Part shown: in pieces, positions 25,246 through 36,272 of the stretch
Position numbering within the stretch: position 1 is the first letter of the stretch
Layout: each line of letters starts with the position of its first letter
Origin: an uncultured Prevotellaceae bacterium
GTDB lineage: Bacteria > Bacteroidota > Bacteroidia > Bacteroidales > Bacteroidaceae
Direction of reading: 5' to 3'
Length of the DNA stretch: 40,197 bases
Assembly: GCA_902764705.1 (NCBI GenBank)
Contig: CACWWZ010000026.1
Coordinates: 1 to 40,197, forward strand
Position numbers and translations under genes: made by a program
Notes under the pieces: generated by a model
Databases searched by the model: none
Told to the model about the DNA's origin: nothing
Seen by the model: only the letters and a program-made list of their open reading frames with translations

Positions 25246-28200
25246 TTATTTCTTAAACTTCTTTCCGTTCAGAATATATATTCCCGGAGCCAGTCGTTCA
25301 CGCCATGTGCCGTCCTCCACCTGCTCCCTCGTCGCCACCTTCCGGCCCAGCAAGTCATAGATACATCCGTCACCAATGACCTGCACACTACCATCCGGCA
25401 GCAACTCCTCCTCGCCCGGCTCCTCATCACCGAAGATGACGGGAACGAACTGCACACCTTCCAATTGCGGTGCAGAGCCACCACCACCTGTTGCTCGATA
25501 GTACGCCTTGTTGTGAATAACATAGCGGTTGTTCCTGAGCCACAGTGACTGTAATGCGTTGTGTTCTTTATTTGGATTGGCATTGATATAGAAGCCAACG
25601 CCAGACTTTGCCTGTTCAGACAATGCTGCGGTAATCTCGCCTGTGGTGCGATTGATGGTCACATCAGTGGTGAATGGCAGTCCAAAAGTATATACATCGT
25701 GCGCTTCATCAGCTGCAAGCAACTGTTCCAGATATTGTCCCAAGAAGACACACCTCAGGGGAGGGTCAGGAGTCGTTGGAGAAGTTGAAGGCAGGGATAA
25801 ATTTATAGAACCGCTATTGTCGTCAGTACGTATAATAACAGGAGTTTCTGCTGGTACAAACTTTCCTGCAAGGTATGGACTACTGGCAGGAACCTTAGCC
25901 GTTTTAAGACCGGTATTCTGCCATGTATCACAGGTATATGCATCATATTTCTTGCCTTCTACATCGGGCAAAAGCACATCATATGGAGCATAGAAGGTGG
26001 TATAGTAATAATCGTCACCACCATTGTTCGTAGTCACCTTCAGTCCCATCTCATTTGTTCCTGCCTCTGTAGCTTTCTGCACAGGCTGCATACACCACTT
26101 AGCATCGTCGGTGGGCGATTCATGATAGTACTTCAAATCGTAAATGTCGGCAGCATTACTTTGGTCGAAATTAAGATAGCGTCTTATTGCAGGCGTAGCA
26201 CCGTCGTGTATCAGCAGAATGGCACCTCCAATATCCATGAGGGAGAAGGTGATGGCATTTTCAGAATTGTCAGACATCACTGCCCTTTGCAACTTGCTGG
26301 TTGTTGTTCCATTAGCAGCGTCTCCATTTGCATTTGCTGCAACATACAATCCCTGTGTTTGCATTGTTGAACGAGGATTACCAGCTAAAGTTTCTGTCCC
26401 CGAGAAATAGAAGACAGTCGACGGATCATACTCTGTAGCAGGAACCGGAATATCGCCTCGCGTAGCATTCGTCAATGTATACCCATTTTTCAGTCCTGAA
26501 CTTCCAAAAGTAGTACTAGTGCCTTGTTTACTATAGAAGTGGATGGGGATACCACCAGAAACTGTTGTCTTTTCTATATCATGTAGATAGCCACTGGCAT
26601 AGCGGACGGGACTGATTTTCGACACACCTGGCTGTGAGTGCAGACGGTAGTAGCCTGGAGTGTAACTGACAATGTTAGCATCATTATAGACTATTGATTG
26701 CAAAGTCATCAGTTGTGCTGCCGTAGCTGTACCGTTCTTGAGAGCAGTAACGAGTGCTTTCACATCTACCGGATCATCTACACCTTCTATTTCAAAACTT
26801 TCATCATTTGCCACTTCACTCTTAAGTCCTCCCACATAGTTGATACGGTCAATATAAGGCTGAATCAAATCAGGATTCAGGTTAAAAGTCCACTCTGAAT
26901 AGCCAGTGCTAATCTTTGCATAGTTGTCGGATGGGTCTTTCCTGACGTAATATTGTGTTCCTATGTAATTAACAACAGGGTGAATACGGAAATAACCTGC
27001 AGTATTCGATGCTAACAGTTCGAACACTTCGTTGCCTTCAGGTATTCCATCCGAACCGGGCAGTGCTAACTTCAAGTTTGTACCCTCAGATATTGTCGGC
27101 ATCGTCATCACATTGGAGACACCTCCGCTATTCTTAATCATATAGCGGTTATACATCTTAAACCCATAGACATCACCCACAGGAGACCACAGGTAATCGT
27201 TAGTGTAGCGGGTATCACGTCCTGCCTTAGCCTGCAATCCCCAGGCATTGGTATATTGTGCCAAGTATGGTGTTCCATCATCATGCTTAGTCTCGAAGGT
27301 GTACCAAAGATTTTGGTTAGGATCTGTTACGAAACCTTCACCGGCATTGGTTTCCAAGCCCGTCTGGAATGCATAGCCAATGTTTATCTGTACCAATCCA
27401 CCGATGAGACTAGCATCCGACATCAGCTTGGTTACTTCCATACCTTTGTATGATGCATTTAATTCGGTATTATCCTGCCAACAATTAGACCAGTCATCAG
27501 AATTGCAATCAACATCATCCAATACAGTCCCATCCTTCACTTGCACTCTCTTATAAGTATATGTGCTCGTTCCAATCTTGAAATAATAATATCCGTCTGT
27601 ACATCCATCGAGGGCAGACTTCTTAGTGGTATACACTGAAGCGTCATCTGCTGTATCCTGGTATGTCCCAACATCACCGCCGGATTGAATATTATCTACA
27701 TAGAAGAAGTAAACCGTGTTTGGCCTTTCAAATTCAGTTGGCACCTTCAAAACATCACCGATACTGACTTCACCAGCGTCAACACTATAGGACTTTCCTA
27801 AAATAGTTGACCCCAATTGGTAAGTATCACTCAAATCACGTTGGGTAGTACCACTAATAACTAATTTCCCACTGCCCTTGGTATATCGTGGATCAAGTGG
27901 GTCATTATTATCCGAATAAGGAATCTCCACTGTTTTACCGATTTTCGCTAAGACCAGATGATAAATCAACTTATGCGTAGAAAGTCCGAAGATGATGAAA
28001 TACTTGGGAGCACTGGTCGTGATTTTTGCCACGCCTAATGTCGAACCATTATCGTCTGTCATTGTAAGAGCAGATCCCTTATGACCAGTCACTTCCAGCA
28101 CGCCATAGTCATAACCATCACGCTTCAGCAGCATAAATTCTGTTGGAGTATCTGTCAATGTACATGCAGCATCATTTTCAGCAGAAGCAGCATGAATGAA

Positions 28201-31200
28201 TTTTGCTTGTTTGTTGTTATAGATTTTCAGAGCATAAGGGTCATTCCCTTGGAACTTCCAAACGTATCCATTAGCTATGTCTGCCTGCAAATTCTGTCCA
28301 GCCTTACCTTTGATGTAATCACCAGTAACGTCTGTCTCTGTGTCGTCATTGCTCCTCATCATATTGTCATCTTCCCAAATGATGTTATAGGGCAATCCGT
28401 TATTGATATTGAGCGCAGCATCTTTTGAATCATCATGTCTAGCCACCTTACCTTCGACAAGAGTCTTCATATTTGGCACCTCATACAATGTCTTATCCAT
28501 GTCGTATGCTTCATAGCGCACATACACTTCATCATTGTAGAGACCATATAAGGTAATCAACTGAGTTTCGTCGTTTACCGTATAGGTTTCAGAGCTCTCA
28601 ATTGCTGCTCCATAATATTTATAGTCTTCGCCGATGTTGAGCAATGGTGTTTGTATATCCAATGGTAGATATGGAACAAAGTTATGTTCTGAAGCACCAT
28701 CTTTATCCTGCTCGGCACTGGCAGCAAGCTTATTGCCAGAAGCATCATTCGTAATGACCTTATAGACGTAATTATGCTCTACATCATCATTCACCACAAG
28801 TTGTGCGCCTGGACTTAACGCATTGGTTTTTACCGTGAAATAATAGGTGTCACTTGCAGACCATTCACTCGCATCACTCTCATATTCCGTTTTAACTCCA
28901 GAAATCACAACGACTTTCTTATATGTGTATGTTTCAGGAGTCTCATTAGTTCCATCACCATTACCATATCTATAATAATACTCTCCGTCGGCAGTTAGTG
29001 CTGCCTTGGCTGTAGTATAAGCCGACGCGTTTGTTGCTGTTAACTTCTGGCGATTTTCCGTACAGGTCGTTGCAGCCACACTTGTTGTCATGCCTGCACC
29101 ATTGAGGAAATAATAGTCGTATTGGGGATATTCTTTCGCTACAGCCAATGCATAACCGCCACTTGGGTGAGACAGCAATGCGAAGCGGTCACAACCATTG
29201 ACCTTAATACCCACTCCCATAGGACTGTTTTCCGCAAGTAAAGTAGGATCGTTGTTCTTCTCGCGGTTAAATATTTGTATAGCGTATGGATCTAGGGTAC
29301 CATAATATACCGATTCAGGATTCACAGGCGATGCCAAGAACTTCCATTGCCACTTTCTTGCATCACTTTCCCAATTTATTGTTTCAGGTTTAGAGCCCGT
29401 AAAGAGCGACACGCCAGTACCTTTCTCATCTACTGCAGGAGTCGACGGATCATCAGTCGTCACAATAGTTCCACTTGCCTGTACATTCTTATCCGCCAAC
29501 TTGATGGTAAGCCATTTGCCTTGCAGGATTTCATCGATATCGGAACTTGCATCGTAACTATAGCGTACATAGACCTGATTTATCATGTCGTTAAGACCTA
29601 CTTCAGCAAATGTTCCAGTAATTTCTCTGCTTGAGACATCCTTATGGGCAGCTACCTCAGTAGAGAAGGAATTATTGGTGTTTGTTACAACGACCTTTTT
29701 ATACGAATAATATGCTGTTATCTTGTAATAATAGGTTCCAACAGATGAAAGAGCATCGATTGCAGTCTTATAGGCAGACATGTCTGCTACTGTTTCACCT
29801 GAATGACTCGACCACTCTGAACTATTACTATCTTCTGATGTTATTCCATCTTCGTCAATAGTCACCTTTCTGTATAGAGTCGTTGGACCTATCTGGAAGT
29901 AGTTGAAACCTATATTTGCAAGTGCCTTTGCGTCACTTTCAAAATCTGCATCATCTGTTGATGACTGCTGATATGCCACAGCATTAGTCCACTCTTCTTC
30001 CGTACAATCAACAGTGGTATAAGTCGCATCTGTTGAGCCGGAATGGGCCTTTGTTACAGATACTTTCTTGTAGGTATATGGTTCACTTTCACCAACTTTG
30101 AAATAATAGTCATCCTCTACCGTCAGTGCTTTGGCGGCAGTTTCCATAGCAGCAGTGCCTGCTGCTTCCTTCTTGAAATAACCAGAAGTGGCTGCTGCGG
30201 TGTATGATTCGTAACTGCTGGCAGCAGTGGTACATGCTGCATAGCCAAAGTAATATTTGAAGTCTGTAGCCAGCGGGCTTCTAAAGTGCTCTGTAATGGA
30301 TGGCGTGTATTCACCACAAGTCTTGTAGCGCAGGGCCTCACGGCCTTCGTTATCAATAATGTGATATTCAAATACCTGTGGACGTACCAGGAAAGTGGTC
30401 TGCGGTCCCATCGACCTCCAATTATCGACACTGGCTTTTGCATGATCCGCGGGATCTTCCAACGTGGTTAAGTAAGGAGAATTGGCGTCAACATTTATGC
30501 GCTGTGTATGGTCAAAGCGAGGCATCAACTGCATATTACCATTGGCATCCAGCACCGCCATAAACGTCTGATTACTCATCTGAATATTCGTGTGGTCATA
30601 GCCCTCGCTACCTTTGCTAGAACTTGGGGTATAACTGGTAAAAACGGCTTCTAATGTTACTTTATTATTTCCACCCGTATAGTCACCTACCATATGGCCA
30701 TTGTCCAATGCTGTCGTAGTCATGTGGGTAGTCAGATATTTTTCATCACTTACATGTTGTAGTTGTAAATTATAGGGATCGAAACCTGTCTTGTCCTTAT
30801 AATCCTTTTTAGTTTCGTATTTGGTCTTTGGTTCATTTGAGCCTCCTGAAGCTTTAGCCCATATAATGCCCATCTCCTCATCAATATTCAGGTTGGGCCC
30901 GACGTACCACAGGTTATTATCGTCTATAACTCCATTGCCATCGGTGTCAGCATAGATTGTGGTTGGCGCCAAAATCATGTCATACACCTCACCATTGTCC
31001 GATGGCACGGCAGAACCCTGGCGAATCGGTTTACTCAGGTAGTTGGGTTTAGCACCATCGGCATTATCTCTATAGAATCTGCCATTCGTCAGAATCAAGA
31101 ATTTCGAGGGTGTTCCCCACTCCTCAAAGGTATTGTCCTCTTCATGCAGTTCGAGATGATACTGATAACTGTTCTCATACTCTTCCTTTACAGTATAGGT

Positions 31201-34200
31201 AACATACTGGTCATTGAAGGCGCCACCGCTCTTCACACCCGAAGCCGTTTCGGGAGGCAGGTCAGCCAATGAGGTGGATGTGTAATGCTGGCCATTTACC
31301 TTGATGGGGTCACGCTCAGCGCCATTTTGCATTCTTAGCGTATATTTGTGACATCCAGAAGCCTTTGTGGCGTTCGAGTAGAACTTGTATTCCTTCACCA
31401 TCGGGCTATCATAGGCTCTCAACACATCAAGTGCAGCACTACTGTTATATCCCAATGGCTTACGCATAATTTCCCAACCATGACGGTCGAGCAGTACCAA
31501 CACAGGAGGTATGTCAGCACTTTCTATGTCAAATGTACCATCACCCACATCAAAGGTCTGGAACCAGTGCTCCAGCTTTTCCACGAGTTTCGTGTTTGCT
31601 TTCTTCACATCATTGTATCCGTTCCAGCGTACTGCATTGACAATGGCGTCGTAACTGTGCCAGAACCATCCATCTACATAGTTCAAGCCTTGCCAGTCTT
31701 CTTCGCGACCTTCTTCTATCGTGTAATCTGAATCTGGCGTTGAAGCAGGGATGTTTGTGACAGTAACTTTCTTATAAGTATAGGTACTCGAACCAACCCT
31801 GAAGTAATAAATTCCCGTAGATGTGAGAGCATTAATCTTAGTTGTAAGATCACCATCATCTGTTGCAGTATACTGAAGAGACGTAAGTTTAGTCTTCAGA
31901 GTTTCCCTCAGTGCTGTTGGTACCACCCAAGTCGATTCGTCATTGCTAAATACATCCTTGTATTTGGCATCCTTCTTTACATCAATTTCCAGCAAGCATT
32001 GCTTAATCATGTTGTAGGTCTTCCAATACTGCTCGAATGAATTCACCGTGCGACGTTCGTTACTCACACCATCATTAATAGCATCAGTGGTCACTAGTTT
32101 GTAATGTCCCTCAGTACCCAATATCATGTATTCCGTCGGGTCGGTTGAGGCGATACCTGGCAGCGATCCGCAAGTGACTACGTGTTTGGTGGATGAATTG
32201 ACATCTTGATTGAAATGAACAGCCTTTGTTTCCAAATAGGTCGGATGAGAAATGCTGTTATAGGATATCGTACTCTTAGAGTGTATCTTCACATGATAGG
32301 GATCATCGTTGTCACTCTCGAAGAACCATATCCAGCGTGGACGGGTGCTTGAGCCTCCATCCATCTGTTCCTTATTCATCGCAGTACCATAGATATTCAG
32401 GCTACCATCACCGTTACAATATGGATATACAGCCTGAATCTTATTCTTCGTCAACTTATCATTACCATCCTCCAGATAGTAACCACCATCAAAAGGCTGG
32501 AGGAACTTCAGCATATAAGGGCTTGAGCTACTAAACGACACGAGGTCGTTCTTCTCGTAGGTGACGTAGATGTTTGTGCCACGATATCCTCTGGTGACCT
32601 CTATTTTCTGATATGATGCACCGTAATTTATGTTGAATATGTAAGTACCAGTTTCTGCTTGCACCCTGATTGTATTAATCATGTCGGCTTCATCCGTTGC
32701 AGTCTGTTTATATGGTGCTGTTGCATTTCCCCATTCAGTGGCATCACTCGCTACAGGATCATTATAGGCTGCATAAAGATCTAAAATACTCGAAAGTTTA
32801 GTTCCTACATTTATCGGTGTGTATTCGTCCGGATCTTTTGAAGTGTCAATGTTAATCTGGTCGCGCGAGTAATAATTATAGGTGCCTACCAGAGGGCTCT
32901 GATACTCTGCCGGCAGCGCAAGTTCAAGGTTCTTGCTTTCTACGGTCAACAGTTCATGTTTTGCTTTATCTATCAGGTGATAGGTGAAATCAATATTCTG
33001 ATTTAGAATGAACATCAGTTCTTCGTCGTCATGAACATACGTCGCGTTGCTGTATATCTTAACAGTATTTGCTCCCGAGCATCCGATATTGTAATAGGTA
33101 GTGCTGGCATCCACGGTATTAGTTGCAACCATCACTTCATAGACACCTGACGCAGTATTACTCTTAGCAATGAAGCGCTGGGCATTATCTCTGTTCGTAT
33201 CGAAAGTAAGTGCAACGTCATTACCCAAAGTAGCTGCTAGTTTCACCCATGCACCCATTTGTCTTAATTCTGTAGTTGTTCCACCGTTATCATTATAAAC
33301 AGTGACAGATTCCGACTGACCAGCAACTTTGTTTACTTCATCAGGAAGATATTCCCTTGCCCCTAGGTTGTCGATAAGCATGTTATAGGGGTCGCGACCT
33401 CGCAGTTTCCAAAGATAGGCCTTCGATTTCAGATCTTCTGTGTCCGGATTATCATTGGTTTTGATAACACCATTGTCATAGTAGAGATACAGTCCGTTCA
33501 ACTTCACATTAAACTCCTGGTTTTCATTCAACTTAGCAGGTTTGCTGTCAAGTCTTGTCGTGGTGTACTTGACAAAAATGTCGGTGCTGCTGACAGAGTT
33601 ACCTATTGGCAACTGTGTGATAGATGAAGACAAGCTTCCTCGTCCGGTTTCTCCGTAGGTAGTATAGAACGTCACCTCTTCGTCCAATATGAATGGGCTG
33701 ACAATAACAGAAGGAATGCTGGCAACAGACAGAGGTGAGTAGATTACTTGGCTGGTGGTAGCTTTCGCAGCTATATGACCCGCCTTGTCCACGATGTTAT
33801 AGGTAAAGTTGCGTATAGGCAGTTCCAGCCATTTGATGCGAGTGGAGTTTTCTGTGCTGTATGTAATGGTATTACCTGTGTAGGCAGTACCAGCCTGAGT
33901 AACAGTGACAACGGTAGCAGTACCAATAGTAGCATCATTGGTACCATTATACTCCTGTATGGTCAGCGTGAATGTTTTGTTAGCCCCACTTGTATTAGCA
34001 GCAACATTAACCGTAACAGTCGCCGTACCATCACTTCGTACCGCTCCCGTACCTGTACTTAATGTAGGGACGGTTGATGTTACCTGAGCAGCATCTGTTC
34101 CGCCTGCAGTCACCATGATATAATGTCCATTCACGTAAGTCAGACCACTGATGTTTAATTTAATGGTCTGTACGTTACCATTAGTCACACTAAAGGATTT

Positions 34201-36246
34201 ATTTGTTCCGTAAGTAACGTCTTCGCTCTGATGATCTGCATTCCAATACCAGTGGCCAGTACCATTGAATTTTCGCAGCCGGAAACTTCCGTTTGTGTTA
34301 TCATTAGGAATCTCCCAGCGGTAGTCATCGCCAGCCGTTGTGCTTACGTCAAGATTTGTGCTACCGCCTACGTAACGATTCGCTTCTGCTGTTTCCGTCG
34401 CATCACGATAGATCACCCTTAGTTCGTAGGGGTTTCCGACAAAGGCAAACTCTGTTGTTTTTTCGAAGGAACCCGATGCGCCATTATTCTTGAAGTTTGC
34501 AGAGCCGTCATACATGATCTTCTTTCCGTTCGCTTCTGTACTTCCTTCATCTGTCAGTTCATACCATGTAGCAGTCTTATAGGCATCAGCACCTGCATCG
34601 GCGCTAATCGTTTGGAACGGCATATCTACTGTGTATCCTACATATATGTCATAGACTCCTCCTGTGAGTTCAGAATATGAAGTAATCTGTTGGGTAAGAG
34701 CCGGGTCCTTATAGAATCTATTATTAAAACTACAATACTTTCGCTTCAGGTCTCCAGGAATATCCTCTACATCAATATCTTTTCCTAATGAATATTCGCT
34801 TAGATTAATGGAGGCTGTCACGAAGTTGCCAAATGGTGTCTTCACCTTGAAGTTGACAGTCTTAATCTCATACATATTCTTGTCTAAAACAGGAGCATCC
34901 TGCTTTGACAAAGAGGTAAATTTCCAGTTGTTATTGTTGTTAGTCTTTTCCCGGGCTAAGTAATATTGTTTATCAGTTGTATAATCCAAGTTTCCTGATT
35001 TGTCAGTTTTGACAGTTCTACTACCCATCAAGACAAGATTATTCTCATTTATATGGCCGTCTTTATCACAAGCATAGAGCAGTGCAAACGAATTCCATAC
35101 AGTTGAAAGTCCTTTATAGAAACCATATTTAGTCGTAAAGGTTACTTCGGTTGCGGGGTCGCTATAGCTTGTCTGGGTATATTCTTTATTGTCATCACTC
35201 GAAATAAAGGCCGTAGCTGTGTTTTGAGCAAATAGACTACTACCTTTATACCATTTTTTTACAATAGAATTATTACCATATTTTTCAATGTAATACTTAT
35301 CTGTGTTATATGCACTACTGATGGTAATATTATAGGGGTCGAGTCCATAATACTTGAACAGGAAGTGGAATTGATATGCCACTTCAGATCGTGTGTTATA
35401 AGGGTCATCCTTCCAGTATCCTTGTACGCTATTAGTACCTGGAATTTCCTGTTTGTTAGGGTCATGTGATATCTCCACGAATTCCTCGCTGGTCAGATAT
35501 TCTGGATGATCTGCAATTTTTGCTGCTGGAATGACTGCAGGACGGTTGTTACGACCTCTGTTCAAAGCGAGGAAGCCGTAGTCACCTAACTTGATGTTGT
35601 ATGTCCGAGAGCCATCGAGTTTGGCAATGGTATTGTCGGGATTATACTCGTAGGTGACATAGATATCGCTAGTAACAGTTATGGGATCTTGTTCCTGCAA
35701 ACAGTTCATCTTGAAGTAGTAGGTGCCATCAGCAAGATCTGTTTTCTGAGAATTATAGTTAGCCAAGTCGGTTGCAGTCTTCTTATAGTCGGAACCTGCA
35801 GTACTCCATGCTTCAGATGTGGACGCTATTTCTTCTGTAACTGTTCCTCCACTTATTGTCACTTTTGTGTAAGGCGCAATAGGTGCAGAATAGAAGAAAG
35901 CCTTGGTATCATTGTTGTATTCATATACTTTCTCCGCAGTATTACTCTTCTTAGTGACAAAAGCTGCAGGATAATACGTGAAGTTCTTTGCCAGAGGGCT
36001 TTTAAGGTAAGCTGGCAGTTCCACGGTACTACCATTGACAACCACCTTGATGGCCTCTTGACGATAACCATCAACTTCCGCTCTTGTATTACCGACCCAT
36101 CCTGTAGCATCGGGAACAGTTGCTGTATGCTTACACGGCAAAGTCAAAATATGGTAAGTTATTTGTACCGCCCACGCCTCATTGGCCATGCCACCAAGGA
36201 GCAGCAGGGTCAACATCAGGGCTATATGTCGGATCTGTATCTTCAT
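25246..36246 (-). CDS. Giant secreted multi-repeat surface protein (3,666 aa) with type IX-like C-terminal sorting sequence
   Basis: A single uninterrupted 3,666-codon gene. The start ATG opens a Sec signal peptide (cleavage after NEAWA, about residue 26). The body reads as about eight divergent macro-repeats of 300-500 residues. Each has module A, a YHIxD-type strand then SPLxxxYKYY (near residues 30, 460, 810, 1085, 1580, 1960, 2490, 2760), and module B, ending in DPYxxxIxN (anchors at residues 303, 605, 952, 1315, 1823, 2319, 2669, 3025). About eight copies of a ~60-residue module C (GxYYFKIG, TYTYKKVxV, then SEW) lie between them; three are in tandem at about 2024-2205. A BACON-like beta-sandwich lies at about 690-790. 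The C-terminus (YDLLGRKV ... LAPGIYILNGKKFKK) is a sorting-type sequence of the kind used for surface delivery in Bacteroidetes. It follows a fimbrillin-type gene by 26 bp. Function unknown; adhesion or glycan binding is likely. Confidence 0.85.
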   Translation of the reverse strand: MKIQIRHIALMLTLLLLGGMANEAWAVQITYHILTLPCKHTATVPDATGWVGNTRAEVDGYRQEAIKVVVNGSTVELPAYLKSPLAKNFTYYPAAFVTKKSNTAEKVYEYNNDTKAFFYSAPIAPYTKVTISGGTVTEEIASTSEAWSTAGSDYKKTATDLANYNSQKTDLADGTYYFKMNCLQEQDPITVTSDIYVTYEYNPDNTIAKLDGSRTYNIKLGDYGFLALNRGRNNRPAVIPAAKIADHPEYLTSEEFVEISHDPNKQEIPGTNSVQGYWKDDPYNTRSEVAYQFHFLFKYYGLDPYNITISSAYNTDKYYIEKYGNNSIVKKWYKGSSLFAQNTATAFISSDDNKEYTQTSYSDPATEVTFTTKYGFYKGLSTVWNSFALLYACDKDGHINENNLVLMGSRTVKTDKSGNLDYTTDKQYYLAREKTNNNNNWKFTSLSKQDAPVLDKNMYEIKTVNFKVKTPFGNFVTASINLSEYSLGKDIDVEDIPGDLKRKYCSFNNRFYKDPALTQQITSYSELTGGVYDIYVGYTVDMPFQTISADAGADAYKTATWYELTDEGSTEANGKKIMYDGSANFKNNGASGSFEKTTEFAFVGNPYELRVIYRDATETAEANRYVGGSTNLDVSTTAGDDYRWEIPNDNTNGSFRLRKFNGTGHWYWNADHQSEDVTYGTNKSFSVTNGNVQTIKLNISGLTYVNGHYIMVTAGGTDAAQVTSTVPTLSTGTGAVRSDGTATVTVNVAANTSGANKTFTLTIQEYNGTNDATIGTATVVTVTQAGTAYTGNTITYSTENSTRIKWLELPIRNFTYNIVDKAGHIAAKATTSQVIYSPLSVASIPSVIVSPFILDEEVTFYTTYGETGRGSLSSSITQLPIGNSVSSTDIFVKYTTTRLDSKPAKLNENQEFNVKLNGLYLYYDNGVIKTNDNPDTEDLKSKAYLWKLRGRDPYNMLIDNLGAREYLPDEVNKVAGQSESVTVYNDNGGTTTELRQMGAWVKLAATLGNDVALTFDTNRDNAQRFIAKSNTASGVYEVMVATNTVDASTTYYNIGCSGANTVKIYSNATYVHDDEELMFILNQNIDFTYHLIDKAKHELLTVESKNLELALPAEYQSPLVGTYNYYSRDQINIDTSKDPDEYTPINVGTKLSSILDLYAAYNDPVASDATEWGNATAPYKQTATDEADMINTIRVQAETGTYIFNINYGASYQKIEVTRGYRGTNIYVTYEKNDLVSFSSSSPYMLKFLQPFDGGYYLEDGNDKLTKNKIQAVYPYCNGDGSLNIYGTAMNKEQMDGGSSTRPRWIWFFESDNDDPYHVKIHSKSTISYNSISHPTYLETKAVHFNQDVNSSTKHVVTCGSLPGIASTDPTEYMILGTEGHYKLVTTDAINDGVSNERRTVNSFEQYWKTYNMIKQCLLEIDVKKDAKYKDVFSNDESTWVVPTALRETLKTKLTSLQYTATDDGDLTTKINALTSTGIYYFRVGSSTYTYKKVTVTNIPASTPDSDYTIEEGREEDWQGLNYVDGWFWHSYDAIVNAVRWNGYNDVKKANTKLVEKLEHWFQTFDVGDGTFDIESADIPPVLVLLDRHGWEIMRKPLGYNSSAALDVLRAYDSPMVKEYKFYSNATKASGCHKYTLRMQNGAERDPIKVNGQHYTSTSLADLPPETASGVKSGGAFNDQYVTYTVKEEYENSYQYHLELHEEDNTFEEWGTPSKFLILTNGRFYRDNADGAKPNYLSKPIRQGSAVPSDNGEVYDMILAPTTIYADTDGNGVIDDNNLWYVGPNLNIDEEMGIIWAKASGGSNEPKTKYETKKDYKDKTGFDPYNLQLQHVSDEKYLTTHMTTTALDNGHMVGDYTGGNNKVTLEAVFTSYTPSSSKGSEGYDHTNIQMSNQTFMAVLDANGNMQLMPRFDHTQRINVDANSPYLTTLEDPADHAKASVDNWRSMGPQTTFLVRPQVFEYHIIDNEGREALRYKTCGEYTPSITEHFRSPLATDFKYYFGYAACTTAASSYESYTAAATSGYFKKEAAGTAAMETAAKALTVEDDYYFKVGESEPYTYKKVSVTKAHSGSTDATYTTVDCTEEEWTNAVAYQQSSTDDADFESDAKALANIGFNYFQIGPTTLYRKVTIDEDGITSEDSNSSEWSSHSGETVADMSAYKTAIDALSSVGTYYYKITAYYSYKKVVVTNTNNSFSTEVAAHKDVSSREITGTFAEVGLNDMINQVYVRYSYDASSDIDEILQGKWLTIKLADKNVQASGTIVTTDDPSTPAVDEKGTGVSLFTGSKPETINWESDARKWQWKFLASPVNPESVYYGTLDPYAIQIFNREKNNDPTLLAENSPMGVGIKVNGCDRFALLSHPSGGYALAVAKEYPQYDYYFLNGAGMTTSVAATTCTENRQKLTATNASAYTTAKAALTADGEYYYRYGNGDGTNETPETYTYKKVVVISGVKTEYESDASEWSASDTYYFTVKTNALSPGAQLVVNDDVEHNYVYKVITNDASGNKLAASAEQDKDGASEHNFVPYLPLDIQTPLLNIGEDYKYYGAAIESSETYTVNDETQLITLYGLYNDEVYVRYEAYDMDKTLYEVPNMKTLVEGKVARHDDSKDAALNINNGLPYNIIWEDDNMMRSNDDTETDVTGDYIKGKAGQNLQADIANGYVWKFQGNDPYALKIYNNKQAKFIHAASAENDAACTLTDTPTEFMLLKRDGYDYGVLEVTGHKGSALTMTDDNGSTLGVAKITTSAPKYFIIFGLSTHKLIYHLVLAKIGKTVEIPYSDNNDPLDPRYTKGSGKLVISGTTQRDLSDTYQLGSTILGKSYSVDAGEVSIGDVLKVPTEFERPNTVYFFYVDNIQSGGDVGTYQDTADDASVYTTKKSALDGCTDGYYYFKIGTSTYTYKRVQVKDGTVLDDVDCNSDDWSNCWQDNTELNASYKGMEVTKLMSDASLIGGLVQINIGYAFQTGLETNAGEGFVTDPNQNLWYTFETKHDDGTPYLAQYTNAWGLQAKAGRDTRYTNDYLWSPVGDVYGFKMYNRYMIKNSGGVSNVMTMPTISEGTNLKLALPGSDGIPEGNEVFELLASNTAGYFRIHPVVNYIGTQYYVRKDPSDNYAKISTGYSEWTFNLNPDLIQPYIDRINYVGGLKSEVANDESFEIEGVDDPVDVKALVTALKNGTATAAQLMTLQSIVYNDANIVSYTPGYYRLHSQPGVSKISPVRYASGYLHDIEKTTVSGGIPIHFYSKQGTSTTFGSSGLKNGYTLTNATRGDIPVPATEYDPSTVFYFSGTETLAGNPRSTMQTQGLYVAANANGDAANGTTTSKLQRAVMSDNSENAITFSLMDIGGAILLIHDGATPAIRRYLNFDQSNAADIYDLKYYHESPTDDAKWCMQPVQKATEAGTNEMGLKVTTNNGGDDYYYTTFYAPYDVLLPDVEGKKYDAYTCDTWQNTGLKTAKVPASSPYLAGKFVPAETPVIIRTDDNSGSINLSLPSTSPTTPDPPLRCVFLGQYLEQLLAADEAHDVYTFGLPFTTDVTINRTTGEITAALSEQAKSGVGFYINANPNKEHNALQSLWLRNNRYVIHNKAYYRATGGGGSAPQLEGVQFVPVIFGDEEPGEEELLPDGSVQVIGDGCIYDLLGRKVATREQVEDGTWRERLAPGIYILNGKKFKK

Positions 36247-36272
36247 TCTTACATCTTACTTCTTACATCGCA

